Shown: positions 39,701 through 46,281, counted from the stretch's first letter. The stretch: 64,000 bases of DNA from an uncultured Clostridia bacterium (GCA_947595635.1 CANQEU010000001.1:54065-118064), one strand, 5' to 3'. The notes: generated by a model from the sequence alone, not told the origin. Made by a program: numbers and translations.

Positions 39701-39927
39701 TGATAAGCGTTTATGTCGGCATATTTTGTCTGGCTGTTGTTATTGGCAGCCGAAACTGAAAATGAAATAACCGGCAGTGATGAAACAAGCATTACGAGCG
39801 CAAGAGAAATTGAAGCAGAGGTCATCCCTGTTTTTGAAATAACTCTTTTAAGCGCTTTTGAGCAGAAATGTTTTTTACCTTCCTTTTTGTTTTGTTTACT
39901 CGTCCTCAATAGTTTACTATCTTTCAC
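30793..39927 (-). CDS. Giant LPXTG-anchored pilus/adhesin protein with GLUG and X25-like repeats
   Basis: About 3,044 aa. GTG at 39927 is preferred because GGGAGGAG lies 5 nt upstream. Long signal peptide (residues 20-62, ISLALVMLVSSLPVISFSVSA). Region 300-780 has GLUG-type beta-helix repeats (GGFVGYV, SGFIGRV, GGFTGM, GGFIGV). Region 1020-1900 has repeated ~130-residue units opening YxVxGxxxLxGxxW and ending NISFTLKxxxxITVTFD, like X25/E-set modules of pullulanases. A DUF11-like isopeptide-type domain is near 2410, an SdrD-B domain near 2690 (SGSVWLDSNVNGVWDDDE), and a SpaA-type pilin domain near 2860 (GKITIKKYSDND). The C terminus is YLPLTGATEG, membrane helix and KKRKARNNAR, a sortase signal. 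It lies downstream of sortase C and pilin genes, so it is probably the tip adhesin. Ligand unknown; starch or glycan is a guess. Confidence 0.88.
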   Translation of the reverse strand: MKDSKLLRTSKQNKKEGKKHFCSKALKRVISKTGMTSASISLALVMLVSSLPVISFSVSAANNNSQTKYADINAYQNARIAEIQKGIFAYPTTTDNQTSYNATLGIGSPVIGTYEPSMSRWSVIRGNPYFDWKYKENLADVPTWDGVQNYDLSNDTDFAALNFKKNKTNTVAKVANLPVVTMQYGSSPETSFKVFNIENPNQLRYALEYLTEHYEADDNFIINITSDLDMGGYNVNESTPAHTLLTDVDENYHNTATKITNYDWQSIDWQVNTNNKRNKLEKRIVYIEGNGHTMFNLRSSDNGLIENANTNIIVKNFCISNSMVVRACKDYHVSSNDPTTLLIGHTTRNTYMSLYNVHTKDSYVQNWNGAYVSGLIGRKVKSAGTFIQNCSTSNLVLIGGSHIGGMTGNLQAWAQEDANIQTKSPANYKDPLEGRSPEEIIFSNRIPTTAVTSATEEGLSKLQFPTLLENSYSVDCELFSLGNDSGGLVSCGIGIVAKNCYTNNNIYSDTNTSGFIGRVSSRPGIFAMKDDNPVNSDADTSNDKYRITNYFESCYSSGLVEGRNAMGGFVGYVQSLRNIPQSYTINPNMDNEKFEEDRTSSAYTYKKTFTKEQDGLGDNSGSTIFYNCYSSSSVGMDYAGRYCGGFTGMDQGYTMSTQVNIEGVTTKINGTGYFNCYAVGEVGNILSVTESGEAAQLEKNYLNNNEGVDNTDILPYYPTGGFIGVLCPDRWWVAAAGEYKKQAYAYFTPGSDAEKSADFLHDSSGALKDMPQYQLYKNRYGYFKNCFYDMQTTAMREMAIGIAGGENAYAPQSATDGPYASNYLDNNVKFTFTTSGNGIAYQEDIDAARRGEVSNVDTSKKHIANFSVAGVVGLYTTTAEEKGICGLTDFPIEADNFNKDIQTNNSGFKMKMDNCPLTLKNNSWQCDHWRYEHGYYPQLTVFSNVQGEDNNKTTTDDDIKDSVFYIKSSSFSGDAVPNNSELLKEGTLSGFKSCQGNEFKNMTMVLRAYRYSQASTAAIILNNYNFIMDAATGSVRGDNDWAVAQPSNKMEFNDETGYWQVGYEGLNGGQYEFKVQANDSMTYNYGETKFDDPINCKLNVPYDGVDVVIRFKFDQLFSNDFQILADIYDENGFEYDSVTKQYTGKILRTEPLGGRNNEIKYSVIGSFTGSWTEDYFLTATDNSNKLFEREIVFTENDIKDAEGNFIKQEFKIRGNQDWNVANFGYDGVSDGTNMSFILTKPETIKITFSKDTHKCELFIKRNDDWVSADDESMSEICLESHIADNTVYDYNTFTVVSDKTDITSKRWSDAQTISDKKEIAPLGKMSTVDGKIYTYTASNVHTGKNYQIRVLPFDELQSWALDNADNNFFYIEKSADNAPDDETCTLVITYDSDTKEVSYKATTDSAVELTVNNNILTNKYVVAGDEKITGYHWLGSDKTKIPAADPDSGPNEQEISDYISKAIEKGEMQSKDDTGVELYTWKSETIPKGTYSFKIFADGDIDLGFGEHGGTNNISFTLKSDSAITVTFNAANHLTSITCDDPNVLEIKRYVVTGTENLMGNGQVWNLYNGIMSYDINTGLYEYVISKAVENEAPQKISSGQNYAFKVIEYGIDSGSNISFYLKKDAYIKVTYDPITAVTDFKTYSDIECNTLLSDAAESVHIESYSVIGEKGLTGYTWLGLQDNGQPYEGAEKQKKEEEASIAGKMDPKRVNTPEGQKTIYTKTFENVEVGTNGNFKSYAFKVAANGNWDSGISYGNGDGNFIITLSNPNTNAQEGDPNYNSCNVTITFDPSAVGNEISVETRPDGYIMGEIDTKDFVWYVVGDQGLASYSESFRGPDTTYDTVRDITQTVNFTNGSDTVEKGIAWSLDQEFNHDEGYITKFGGEESGANLDSGFTLNYQVDGKKVKTTFDEDVVDLDTKVDFGSALDRESNPVPSDDDGIETSLESYLNLDNLLSSTWQTPSKYIDFPITYTSERFMPGKQFLSVSAYGIGTSEDFNRWKIIRVLYDQFVLRGDDLDKKAKSLLLLIDADELTQANPSGTKIQQLVSYLTTMKANDREQYDHYTQGFDFVTRYEQWNLLHNKLKEYKAAYSEQFVNAPGSEEDGTDVIPLDAPYVNISKVSVIGTRLVRLIPKGYIEAGNDATITVIDTMDKNEEKRQNVVVYDRENSTSDVRVELEGGDIGTETFSYYNFALMAGYAITDKIGLGIYDNYSNQNVKNNNSRGIIPFSTTRRNEDDSSERNYGKYYAMTSAFCETPEYNDETSVDAEGKVTRNPKLDVGSLVSQQLIGDSNEVAVDNGSGGTTTRKGQTIVKIYKVLNKGKSTESERIVLTKMSTSEDSGSESNTNYLKWTGQKKFESTDNGDYRVKFYWAMNDGRYFTDTKDVNILANMSGITKKVTKSFDDATYNTKTNELTYTLKYTNSVSAQPVTFAILDILPFVGDARINPDMKDTTGEIVTVDDDTTKLEGDGRTDPEFQVTKLEITRSGNENTKKAEIKGVYLSSQENVRDLLYEDATEPDGSPKLDESGNQEKVVSEHSASNLGVYVAPDNIDEYAESSDPVKQNYIKNIGTIIDTSQYGWNKLSRGPAGSNTGSDGVYNISPADGENVKAIAVTGIQLASADSVSVEITVKYNGKPNDDLFNNAYFFSAFSGKWSETKQLVDEYKWDDGYSNNVRTTIVGRDLSGSVWLDSNVNGVWDDDEASISGVKVDLVKYNKDPSSGELVKDENNPVATTFTDLSGGYSFNDKELAEGNYKVEFVSPVGGKVTLNYKDAPAVEKDYSQLLISKILSQSNGVDNNIAHISSDNTADSSKKYYIDQEFPNAADIFTYSYSDTVNVVKDNFVYTKSKQNLALTDAYGKITIKKYSDNDLTKPMSGIKFKLEYLDDVKEWKLLTYNSNGFIDNANPAPEHNDGIFETNSDGIIELNNLYQTTYRITEINTDDDHNPLLHPIEINIPYSEESGKKNNIISVDEGNPSYSEDGVDYFREITVTLSNTTKINDYLPLTGATEGFNILIPIIGFIIVAAGVGIILYALKKRKARNNAR

Positions 39928-39975
39928 AAAAACTCCTCCCAACAATTGCCCAAATAGTCCAATATCTACAAATTA

Positions 39976-40004
39976 ATTGTAGCACAGCAAAAATTTAATT
40001 ATAA
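39976..40004 (-). promoter_or_regulatory. Promoter of giant adhesin gene, similar to the pilin promoter
   Basis: Minus strand TTATAA (40004-39999), 17 bp, TACAAT (39981-39976), with GCTGTG just before the -10. The pilin promoter at 43168-43196 has the same CAGTT(A/G)TAAT start, GCTGTG spacer end and TTTGTAGA downstream, suggesting a shared regulator. Confidence 0.65.
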
Positions 40005-40247
40005 CTGACAAAAATAACTGTTTTTTCATAATTAAGAATTTTTTTCAATAAATAAAAAATAAGAGATTTTTTATTCAATATAGCAGTATTAACATTGTTA
40101 AAAGAATTGTAATTAAGCATATTTTACAAATCAATAATTTTTATGCCCATAAATAAGTTGTAATATTAACTTTTTTGGCGCATAAACGACAAAAAATGTC
40201 GCGACTTTTTCACTCGTTTGTCATTTCAAAAGCACAATTATAATATA
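40005..40247. other. AT-rich non-coding region upstream of adhesin promoter
   Basis: Runs of A and T with no ORF. It probably serves as UP-element/regulator-binding DNA for the adhesin promoter. No clear palindrome beyond the sortase terminator. Confidence 0.4.
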
Positions 40248-40283
40248 AAAACGAAAAGCCGATTTTAAAATCGGCTTTTCGTT
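40248..40283 (-). terminator. Terminator after sortase gene
   Basis: AAACGAAAAGCCGATTT / AAATCGGCTTTTCGTTT, a long near-perfect palindrome 20 bp after the sortase stop. It separates the sortase from the adhesin transcription unit. Confidence 0.85.
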
Positions 40284-40303
40284 TGAGGTGAATTAAGTGG
40301 TTT

Positions 40304-41164
40304 TTAGGTTTTTTCGTTCCTGTGCCTTTTTACAATATACCTTCGTGTAATTAAAATAATTATAAGCAGCGCGATAAAAGCGACGGCTGAAATTATAACT
40401 ATTTTCTTGTAATCAAGCATCCATGTGCTTTCGGCAGGGCTTGTTTTTTTTGCTATCTCCTCAGCCTCATCAAGAGGTATTCTTTTTCCTCTTACAAGCA
40501 GTCTGTGAGAATTTACGCCGGAGGGTGTGCAGGTGACGAGAGTTACATAATCCTTGTCGCTTTCGATTTTCAATTCGCTTGTGTCAGACGGAAGCACGAT
40601 TTTTATTTTGTCGACCTCATACGCAAGCACCCGATCGAGAACATTGATAAAAAACACATCTCCGTTTTCAAGCTTATCCAAATCGGAAAACATAGCGGCG
40701 TTCGATAGTCCCGTATGTCCTGTAATAACGGCGTGCGTACCCTTTCCGCCAATCGGAAGCGACGATTTCTTAAGATGCCCTGCTCCCTTTTCCAAAACCT
40801 CCTTTGAGGTTCCGTGATAAATCGCAAGCTTTACGTTTATTTTTGGTATCTCTACGCTTGCCATCAGTGAATCGTTATTTATATTGAGAAGCCTGTCGTA
40901 CTCGTCGTCACCGTTTTCGGAGTCGTCGGCAAACGGGTCTTTTATATCGGAATTTCCAATCAGTCTTTTGTTGTACTCCCTCGCCTGTTTGAGCATATCG
41001 GAAATAAGGCTGTCGTCAGCCGCGCTCACGGTCTTATTTTGGTATGATATTGCGCTCTCCTGTTCGTTGTTCACAAAGTAATTGCACACAAAAGGATAGC
41101 TGATAAGGAATATTCCCACAAGCACAACAAGTCCGCCTATTATGGCGATTATTGCCTTTTTCAC
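40304..41164 (-). CDS. Class C (pilus-assembly) sortase
   Basis: 286 aa, GTG start behind AAAGGGA. N-terminal helix 5-28, C-terminal helix near 253-275 (IVIISAVAFIALLIIILI) plus a basic tail, both typical of SrtC. The catalytic motif is YVTLVTCTPSG with the nucleophile Cys; His is in AVITGHTGLSNAAMF; Arg in SHRLLVRGKRI. The lid motif DPF is in NSDIKDPFADD near residue 76. It should join pilin subunits by Lys-Thr isopeptide bonds. It is placed between the major pilin (127 bp upstream) and the giant adhesin. Confidence 0.95.
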   Translation of the reverse strand: MKKAIIAIIGGLVVLVGIFLISYPFVCNYFVNNEQESAISYQNKTVSAADDSLISDMLKQAREYNKRLIGNSDIKDPFADDSENGDDEYDRLLNINNDSLMASVEIPKINVKLAIYHGTSKEVLEKGAGHLKKSSLPIGGKGTHAVITGHTGLSNAAMFSDLDKLENGDVFFINVLDRVLAYEVDKIKIVLPSDTSELKIESDKDYVTLVTCTPSGVNSHRLLVRGKRIPLDEAEEIAKKTSPAESTWMLDYKKIVIISAVAFIALLIIILITRRYIVKRHRNEKT

Positions 41165-41226
41165 ATCATCATCCCTTTCGCGTCAAGAGGAGTTTAATTT
41201 ATATGTGAAAAGTATATCAATAATTC

Positions 41227-41253
41227 GGGAGAACAGAAACGCTCTGTTCTCCC
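41227..41253. repeat. Inverted repeat shared with 30690-30715 (copy B)
   Basis: GGGAGAACAGA-AACGC-TCTGTTCTCCC lies between the pilin stop and sortase start. Arms are identical to copy A, and similar bases follow both (GCTTAG). It could be an attenuator or processing site setting the pilin:sortase ratio. Confidence 0.8.
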
Positions 41254-41291
41254 ATACGCTTAGTACGCATTAAATAAGAGCAAAATAATTC

Positions 41292-43010
41292 TTAAGCAGT
41301 CGCACGGCTGCGCTTTCTTTTCAGATAAATTCTTAAAAGTATAAACGCGCCGATAATCAGTAAAATTCCGCCTGCAATTATCATCGCTATTCCCTGACCG
41401 CCTGACAGCGGAAGAAACGGCTGCAGAGCGTTGTCAACAGTTATTTTAAAACGACCGTCTGTAAGAGCCTCAATCTCGGCAGGGCCGTCATTCAGCACAG
41501 CAGTAACGGTTCCCGTGTAAATTCCGTTTTCCTGATCGGCTGTCAGGGTAAAGTGAATTTTATCCGAGAGGAGACTGTATCCGCTTGCGGTGGCATTCTC
41601 CGAAAGGCAATATGCTCCCTCAATAAGTCCGTCAACCGTAAGCTCTCCGTTTTCATCGGGGCTTAAATTACGCGTTACGGTGTAACTTGTTCCGTCAATC
41701 AGAATACTGAAATCACTGTCGGGCGACTCGGTCGGCGGTGAATCGGCAAGCTGTGCGTTGTACTTTACATATTTGCCCGACGACATTTGAACGAAAGGAT
41801 AGCTTGTAACCTCTCCATTGTCGGACAGCTGGAACTTGACGTTCTCAATATCGCTGTCCGGTGCAGGCTTTTCTCCGCCGAGCATTTTTATAAGCTTCAT
41901 ACCGTAAGTATATACGGTAGTTTTAGATTTGTCTGTATTGGCAATAGAATTTTCAATAAGCGGATCGTTCGTGTATGTAACGTAAGCGCTGTTTTCATTG
42001 CCGCCTCCGCCAATAACGGCGTTTTCATTTAAGGTTGCAGAATAGGTGAACGTAAGCTCCTCACCCTGATAATCGTTAAGCTTTTCCCAGTTAAAATCAG
42101 CCGTTATCGTTTTGCCGTCGGCTCCAAGCTCAAGAGTATAATCCCAGTCTGTATCATCATCACCGCTCTTTTGAGAAAAGACCTTGCTCTTACCGACAAT
42201 TTCAGCCTTTAAGTCATTATTAAACGTAAGCCCGTCAGACATTGTGTCTGTAAATTTGTAGGTAAAGCTTTTTAAATCAACATCGTATTTTTCCGTTCCG
42301 TCCTCATCGGCAGGGAAAGAATAAGTCGGAATATTGGTTTTTACCGTATAAGGTATTTCATCGCCGATTGATTTAACGCCTTCTTTTTTGTCGTCATCAA
42401 AGGTCTTGTCGACGGTGACCTTTTCGTCCTTTGGATACGCCACAACATTGTAAACCCATTCGCCGGTCACTGTATCGCCGTCTGTCTGCTGATGCCATTC
42501 GGGAACAGAAGCGAGAAACGGCATCGTTATTTCGTTATACCCGTCAGGAACAACCGACTCAACAACAAGATATACGCCGAGCTTTATTTCGCCAAACTCA
42601 TATTTACCCTCATCTGTCATAGTCGAGGTGTAAATCATTCCGTTTTCATCGCTTGAGGCGGCAAGACCGTTCGCCTTGCTCCTGAGCGCAGGAATAAGCT
42701 TAAGAAGGTCGTTTGTGCTTGTATAGGTCGGGCTTCCGTCCTCCGACACCAAATCGGGAACAAGTCCCGTCACATCATTAAAATTTGCTGTCGGAAAAAA
42801 CAATCCGTCTTTAATGCTCAGAACTTGATACGCCTTAAACTCAGCGCCGGAAACAGGCGTTGTTTTATCGTCCGGCTCGTATTTTAAAAGCGTAAGAGTT
42901 CCGGGCTTGCTCTCATCAAATGAAGAGATTTCCTCAGCCGAGGCGCCGCCTGCAAACAACATGGAAACGACAAGCATGAGGCATAAGGTAACTGCTGCAA
43001 ATTTTTTCAT
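41292..43010 (-). CDS. Major pilin (SpaA/FimP-like isopeptide-forming surface protein)
   Basis: 572 aa from ATG at 43010 (TAGGAGGA 6 nt upstream). Signal peptide 1-28. N-terminal domain (GTLTLLKYEPDDKTTPVSGA), pilin motif with linking Lys in YNVVAYPKDEK near residue 197, and Cna-B/SpaA-type domains with E-box-like Glu in LGVYLVVESVVPDGY and GAYCLSENATASGY. The C terminus is FLPLSGGQG, then a helix and KRKRSRATA: the sortase signal is LPLSG, where Ser replaces the usual Thr. It is the shaft subunit of the pilus made with the sortase downstream. It has its own promoter at 43168-43196. Confidence 0.92.
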   Translation of the reverse strand: MKKFAAVTLCLMLVVSMLFAGGASAEEISSFDESKPGTLTLLKYEPDDKTTPVSGAEFKAYQVLSIKDGLFFPTANFNDVTGLVPDLVSEDGSPTYTSTNDLLKLIPALRSKANGLAASSDENGMIYTSTMTDEGKYEFGEIKLGVYLVVESVVPDGYNEITMPFLASVPEWHQQTDGDTVTGEWVYNVVAYPKDEKVTVDKTFDDDKKEGVKSIGDEIPYTVKTNIPTYSFPADEDGTEKYDVDLKSFTYKFTDTMSDGLTFNNDLKAEIVGKSKVFSQKSGDDDTDWDYTLELGADGKTITADFNWEKLNDYQGEELTFTYSATLNENAVIGGGGNENSAYVTYTNDPLIENSIANTDKSKTTVYTYGMKLIKMLGGEKPAPDSDIENVKFQLSDNGEVTSYPFVQMSSGKYVKYNAQLADSPPTESPDSDFSILIDGTSYTVTRNLSPDENGELTVDGLIEGAYCLSENATASGYSLLSDKIHFTLTADQENGIYTGTVTAVLNDGPAEIEALTDGRFKITVDNALQPFLPLSGGQGIAMIIAGGILLIIGAFILLRIYLKRKRSRATA

Positions 43011-43123
43011 ATACGATCCTCCTAAATTAATTATATTTTTCAACGGTCTGCGAATTTTCAATATAATTTAAGGCCGCCTTTGCGGAAATTCCAACATTAA
43101 AATTTAATACACTTTATATAAAA

Positions 43124-43225
43124 AACTCTCCTAATTTACAGTTAAAAAATTAAAATTCTACAAAATAATTTTATCACAGCCTAAGAAAGATTACAACTGA
43201 ATGAATTAACTGTATTAGGAGAGTT
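43124..43225. repeat. Inverted-repeat pair flanking the pilin promoter
   Basis: Left arm 43124-43145 and right arm 43206-43225 are inverted copies, 20 of 22 bases, differing only by a 2-nt TT insertion; each reads AACTCTCCTAAT..ACAGTTAA outward-in. The 60 bp between them holds the pilin promoter. This is the layout of a small invertible promoter or of paired operator sites. Confidence 0.8.
43168..43196 (-). promoter_or_regulatory. Pilin promoter inside inverted repeats
   Basis: Minus strand TTGTAA (43196-43191), 17 bp spacer ending GCTGTGA, TAAAAT (43173-43168). It points to the pilin gene 158 bp away. Confidence 0.7.
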
Positions 43226-43392
43226 ATTTGGAAAATATTCAATTTAAAATTATGAACAAAAATCGGGTGATAATAAAGTCTAATTCAGAAAAACAGACAA
43301 AATATGGGGCAATTTTCAGTTTAAAGAAAACAAAAAATCTTTTTACCAAAAAAATTACAGACGAAATACAGGTGTCGCACAAACGACAGATT
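43226..43392. other. Non-coding gap between the regulator stop and the pilin promoter repeats
   Basis: Together with 43011-43225 this forms the 382 bp intergenic region. AT-rich; the plus-strand ORF crossing it continues antisense into the LuxR gene and has no RBS. No clear terminator for the LuxR gene. Confidence 0.4.
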
Positions 43393-44856
43393 TTAATCGT
43401 TTTTAAGATAAAAATACAACCTGTTTATCATCAGGGTTCGACTGTTTACACCCAATTTCTTATAAATATTTCTGACATGATAATTGACCGTGCTGTTGGA
43501 GATATACAGTCTTTTGGCAATTTCGGAATTTTGAAATCCCTCTGCGACCAGAATGGCTATTTCCTTTTCCCTCTGAGTCAAATCATCATACATCAGAGAA
43601 CCCTGCAAATAAAGCTTTGAGGAATTATAGTTATCCATATAGGATTCCTTAATCTGCAAAATCTTCCTGTAAACTTCAGGGTCACGCGATTTAAAGAATT
43701 TTTCGGTAATGCCGCCAAATTCGTTATCGTATTCAGCGAAAAACATATAAAGCTTATCCTGTCTCGCGATTTCAAGGGCTTTTTCAAGACATTCAAAGGC
43801 ACGTTCCTCATTTGAAAGCCTGTTATAGCATATCGCGGCTATAATATACAGGTACATTTTACTGTGAGGCGGAACAGGGAATTTATTGTGTTTGTTTTTA
43901 ATGAGTACCTCAAGGATTGCTATAGCCCTTTCGAGCTCATTGATTCTTGCCAAATATCTGACATGGACTAAATACGCGTTTATCGCAGAATTGATTGTAA
44001 GCGGCTTTGAGTCAAAATCACCTGTTTTAAGCCATTCCTTAATCCCCGTTGTCAAACCGGCGGAAAGCGTAAGCTCAGCGTCGACTATGTCTATTACGGC
44101 GTTTATCTCCTCGGTGTGGTTTTCATCAATTATAGTCTTAAGCATTTCAACAACCGTGTTCCAGCCCTCAAGGTTTCCGTGAAGAAGCGAAATGTGAGCA
44201 AGAACATATGAAACGCCCAATTTAGTGTCGGAATCAACGTCGTTTGTAAAAATAGCCTTATACGCAAGGTGCAGAGCTTCATTTATCATTCCTCTGTGAT
44301 AGTCAAGCGCGGATTTAAAAAGAAGATCCAATCCGCTTTTATGACCTGTCAGGTACTCAAACACAGGCAGAACCTCTGTAAGCTGTTCGCACACCTCGTC
44401 GCCGATACCCGAACGGTATAAAAATATTGCGAGTGCAAAATGACCGCCCATAGTCAAAGAAAGTTCAGGCAGCTTTAGGTCTGTATTTACGATAAGATCC
44501 TTCGCCTTTAAAAAATAGGGCAGCATTTTGTCAAGCTGAGGATAAAACCGAAAAGCCTCTACAGCATAAAAATACGCCTTAGAGAGTTTATCCTTAAACG
44601 CGTATTGCTTTTTGAAAAAAGCGTCGAATTTTTGCCGACGGTTAAACGCAAAGTCAAAGTACGCCTCCAAAATCTCATCCTTGCCAACAAGATTTTTGCT
44701 TTTGCGTTTTGTCACAGGATTTGCAAATTCAGGAATCATCCAAACATTGGAAATTTTTTTGGCTCCGTCAATCTGTCCCGCAACACACATTCTTTGAACC
44801 GACCGCAAATTAATGTTCCATTTTTTGCTTGCATCTTTAGCCGTTATGTAATTCAT
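43393..44856 (-). CDS. LuxR-type regulator with N-terminal excisionase-like HTH and helical repeats
   Basis: 487 aa. Residues 1-50 (MNYITAKDASKKWNINLRSV, then QRMCVAGQIDGAKKISNVWM) look like a MerR/excisionase DNA-binding winged helix. Residues 60-400 are helical, TPR-like (ALDYHRGMINEALHLAYKAI, AICYNRLSNEERAFECLEKA). The C terminus 420-487 is a LuxR/GerE HTH (LTQREKEIAILVAEG, NSEIAKRLYISNSTVNYHVR). There is no P-loop, so it is a MalT-like arrangement without the ATPase. TTGGAGGC precedes the ATG. It lies just upstream of the pilin operon on the same strand and is the obvious candidate for its regulator. Confidence 0.85.
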   Translation of the reverse strand: MNYITAKDASKKWNINLRSVQRMCVAGQIDGAKKISNVWMIPEFANPVTKRKSKNLVGKDEILEAYFDFAFNRRQKFDAFFKKQYAFKDKLSKAYFYAVEAFRFYPQLDKMLPYFLKAKDLIVNTDLKLPELSLTMGGHFALAIFLYRSGIGDEVCEQLTEVLPVFEYLTGHKSGLDLLFKSALDYHRGMINEALHLAYKAIFTNDVDSDTKLGVSYVLAHISLLHGNLEGWNTVVEMLKTIIDENHTEEINAVIDIVDAELTLSAGLTTGIKEWLKTGDFDSKPLTINSAINAYLVHVRYLARINELERAIAILEVLIKNKHNKFPVPPHSKMYLYIIAAICYNRLSNEERAFECLEKALEIARQDKLYMFFAEYDNEFGGITEKFFKSRDPEVYRKILQIKESYMDNYNSSKLYLQGSLMYDDLTQREKEIAILVAEGFQNSEIAKRLYISNSTVNYHVRNIYKKLGVNSRTLMINRLYFYLKND

Positions 44857-45254
44857 AACAACGCCTCCAACTAATTATACAAACCCAAACTACAAGCCTA
44901 AATACCTTCTTAACTTAAAATTAGCACTTAAAACTCTTAAAGTAAACTATTAAAATTAACAGTTTTGAATTTTGTCTTATTTTGCAAAAAACTCCACTTA
45001 AAATAAAATTTCGATAAAATTAAGCGCTAATTTATCTATATTATACGACTTTATGACTGAAAATGCAAATTATTTGAAGAAAAACGGGAAATAAAATAAT
45101 TACTATTGAAGTAAATTGCTTGAAATATTATATATATTTCTGTCGTGTGCGCGACAGTTTTTTCAAATTGATTTATTAATCAAGCTTTGAAATTTAAATT
45201 CATATGCGCGTCAATAATCGAAAAAATCAATTCTAAATTTCTATAGTATTCGCC
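44857..45254. other. Divergent non-coding region between LuxR-type and LytTR regulator genes
   Basis: About 400 bp of AT-rich DNA. A TATAAT at 44880-44875 (minus) close to the LuxR RBS is a possible -10. Plus-strand promoter listed separately. No ORF. Confidence 0.4.
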
Positions 45255-45283
45255 TTGCAAATTATGCGATTTTATGCTATATT
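45255..45283 (+). promoter_or_regulatory. Promoter of LytTR response regulator
   Basis: TTGCAA (45255-45260), 17 bp spacer ending TATGC, TATATT (45278-45283); extended -10. TSS expected near 45290, 20 nt before the ATG. Confidence 0.7.
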
Positions 45284-45311
45284 TATTTAAAAAGCTTGAA
45301 AGGTATTTGAT

Positions 45312-46031
45312 ATGTATAGTTTTGCTATCTGTGATGATGACGCGGATTTTTGCCATCTATTTAAGACAAAACTTAATAAAATTGCCGACGAAAAAAAGGG
45401 TTCGTGCTCGCTTAGCTGCTACTACGACGTTGACTCCTTTTTGACCGATTTAAACTCGAACAAAAAGTTTGACCTTATTTTTTTAGACGTTATGCTTGGA
45501 AAAAGCAACGGAATAGAATTTGCAAAGAAGCTTAGAAATTCAAATAATAAAACAGATATAATTTTCATTTCAAATTTCAATGAATTTGCTGTAGACAGCT
45601 TTGACGCCGAGCCTCTTTATTATCTGCTTAAATCAACCAACAGCGATAAGCTTGAAGCTGCCGTTGACAGGTTTTTATCAAAAAACAAGCCGAATAAGGT
45701 TCAGGTTAAAACCGCAAAGGGTTCTGTTTTGATAAACCTTTCGGAGATAGCATACTTTGAGATTTTCAGCCATGATATTGATATTCATCTTACGGACGGC
45801 AGTCAAAGATCCTTTAGAGGTACGCTGAAAAACATTGAAGAAAGTCTGCCGCCTATGAGCTTTGTTAAGCCGCACAGAAGCTATTTGGTCAACATTGAGT
45901 GTATATCGGGCATTGCCTCGCACAATCTTATTTTAAATAACGGAGTTAATATTCCGCTCAGCAAATCAATGTACGGCAAAATTCAGAATATAATGATGGA
46001 GTACCTTGGTAAAAAAAATATGTTCTTATAA
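45312..46031 (+). CDS. LytTR-type response regulator (AgrA/LytR family)
   Basis: 239 aa. Receiver domain 1-120 with acidic pocket ICDDD, phosphoacceptor Asp in DLIFLDVMLG near residue 58, and the conserved Ser/Thr-Lys region (FISNFNEFAV, YYLLKS). LytTR DNA-binding domain 135-235: KGSVLINLSEIAYFEI, FVKPHRSYLVNIECI. Such regulators bind paired direct repeats. No kinase is adjacent; the GHKL kinase at 49.3-51.2 kb across the protease gene is the plausible partner. AAAGG precedes the ATG, and a terminator follows at once, so it is a single-gene unit. Confidence 0.92.
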   Translation: MYSFAICDDDADFCHLFKTKLNKIADEKKGSCSLSCYYDVDSFLTDLNSNKKFDLIFLDVMLGKSNGIEFAKKLRNSNNKTDIIFISNFNEFAVDSFDAEPLYYLLKSTNSDKLEAAVDRFLSKNKPNKVQVKTAKGSVLINLSEIAYFEIFSHDIDIHLTDGSQRSFRGTLKNIEESLPPMSFVKPHRSYLVNIECISGIASHNLILNNGVNIPLSKSMYGKIQNIMMEYLGKKNMFL

Positions 46032-46033
46032 TT

Positions 46034-46069
46034 AAAGGAAGACGTTTATATTTCGCCTTCCTTTTTTTA
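46034..46069 (+). terminator. Terminator after response regulator gene
   Basis: AAAGGAAG-ACG...CGCCTTCCTTT stem then seven T, starting 3 nt after the stop codon. Confidence 0.85.
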
Positions 46070-46179
46070 TTCAGTAAGAAAAATATGACGTAATATACGC
46101 TCTTATAATTGAAAAAAAGTATGAAAATTCAATAGTGAAGAAATAAACATTTGAAAGATTCCGCAGCTCCTTGAACACA

Positions 46180-46208
46180 TTGACCCAATATCAGAATTAT
46201 GCTATTAT
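46180..46208 (+). promoter_or_regulatory. Promoter of M4 metalloprotease gene
   Basis: TTGACC (46180-46185), 17 bp, TATTAT (46203-46208) preceded by TATGC, giving a ~65 nt leader. Confidence 0.7.
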
Positions 46209-46281
46209 TTAACTGTGGTATTGCACTAAAAATTCAGTGCTGCTGCGATTTTTCATTAATTTTGAAAGGGTGATCAATAAA

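Noticed and set aside
43228..43620. 130-codon plus-strand ORF between pilin and regulator
   Set aside because: Half of it is antisense to the LuxR HTH region; AT-rich, no convincing RBS or family pattern.
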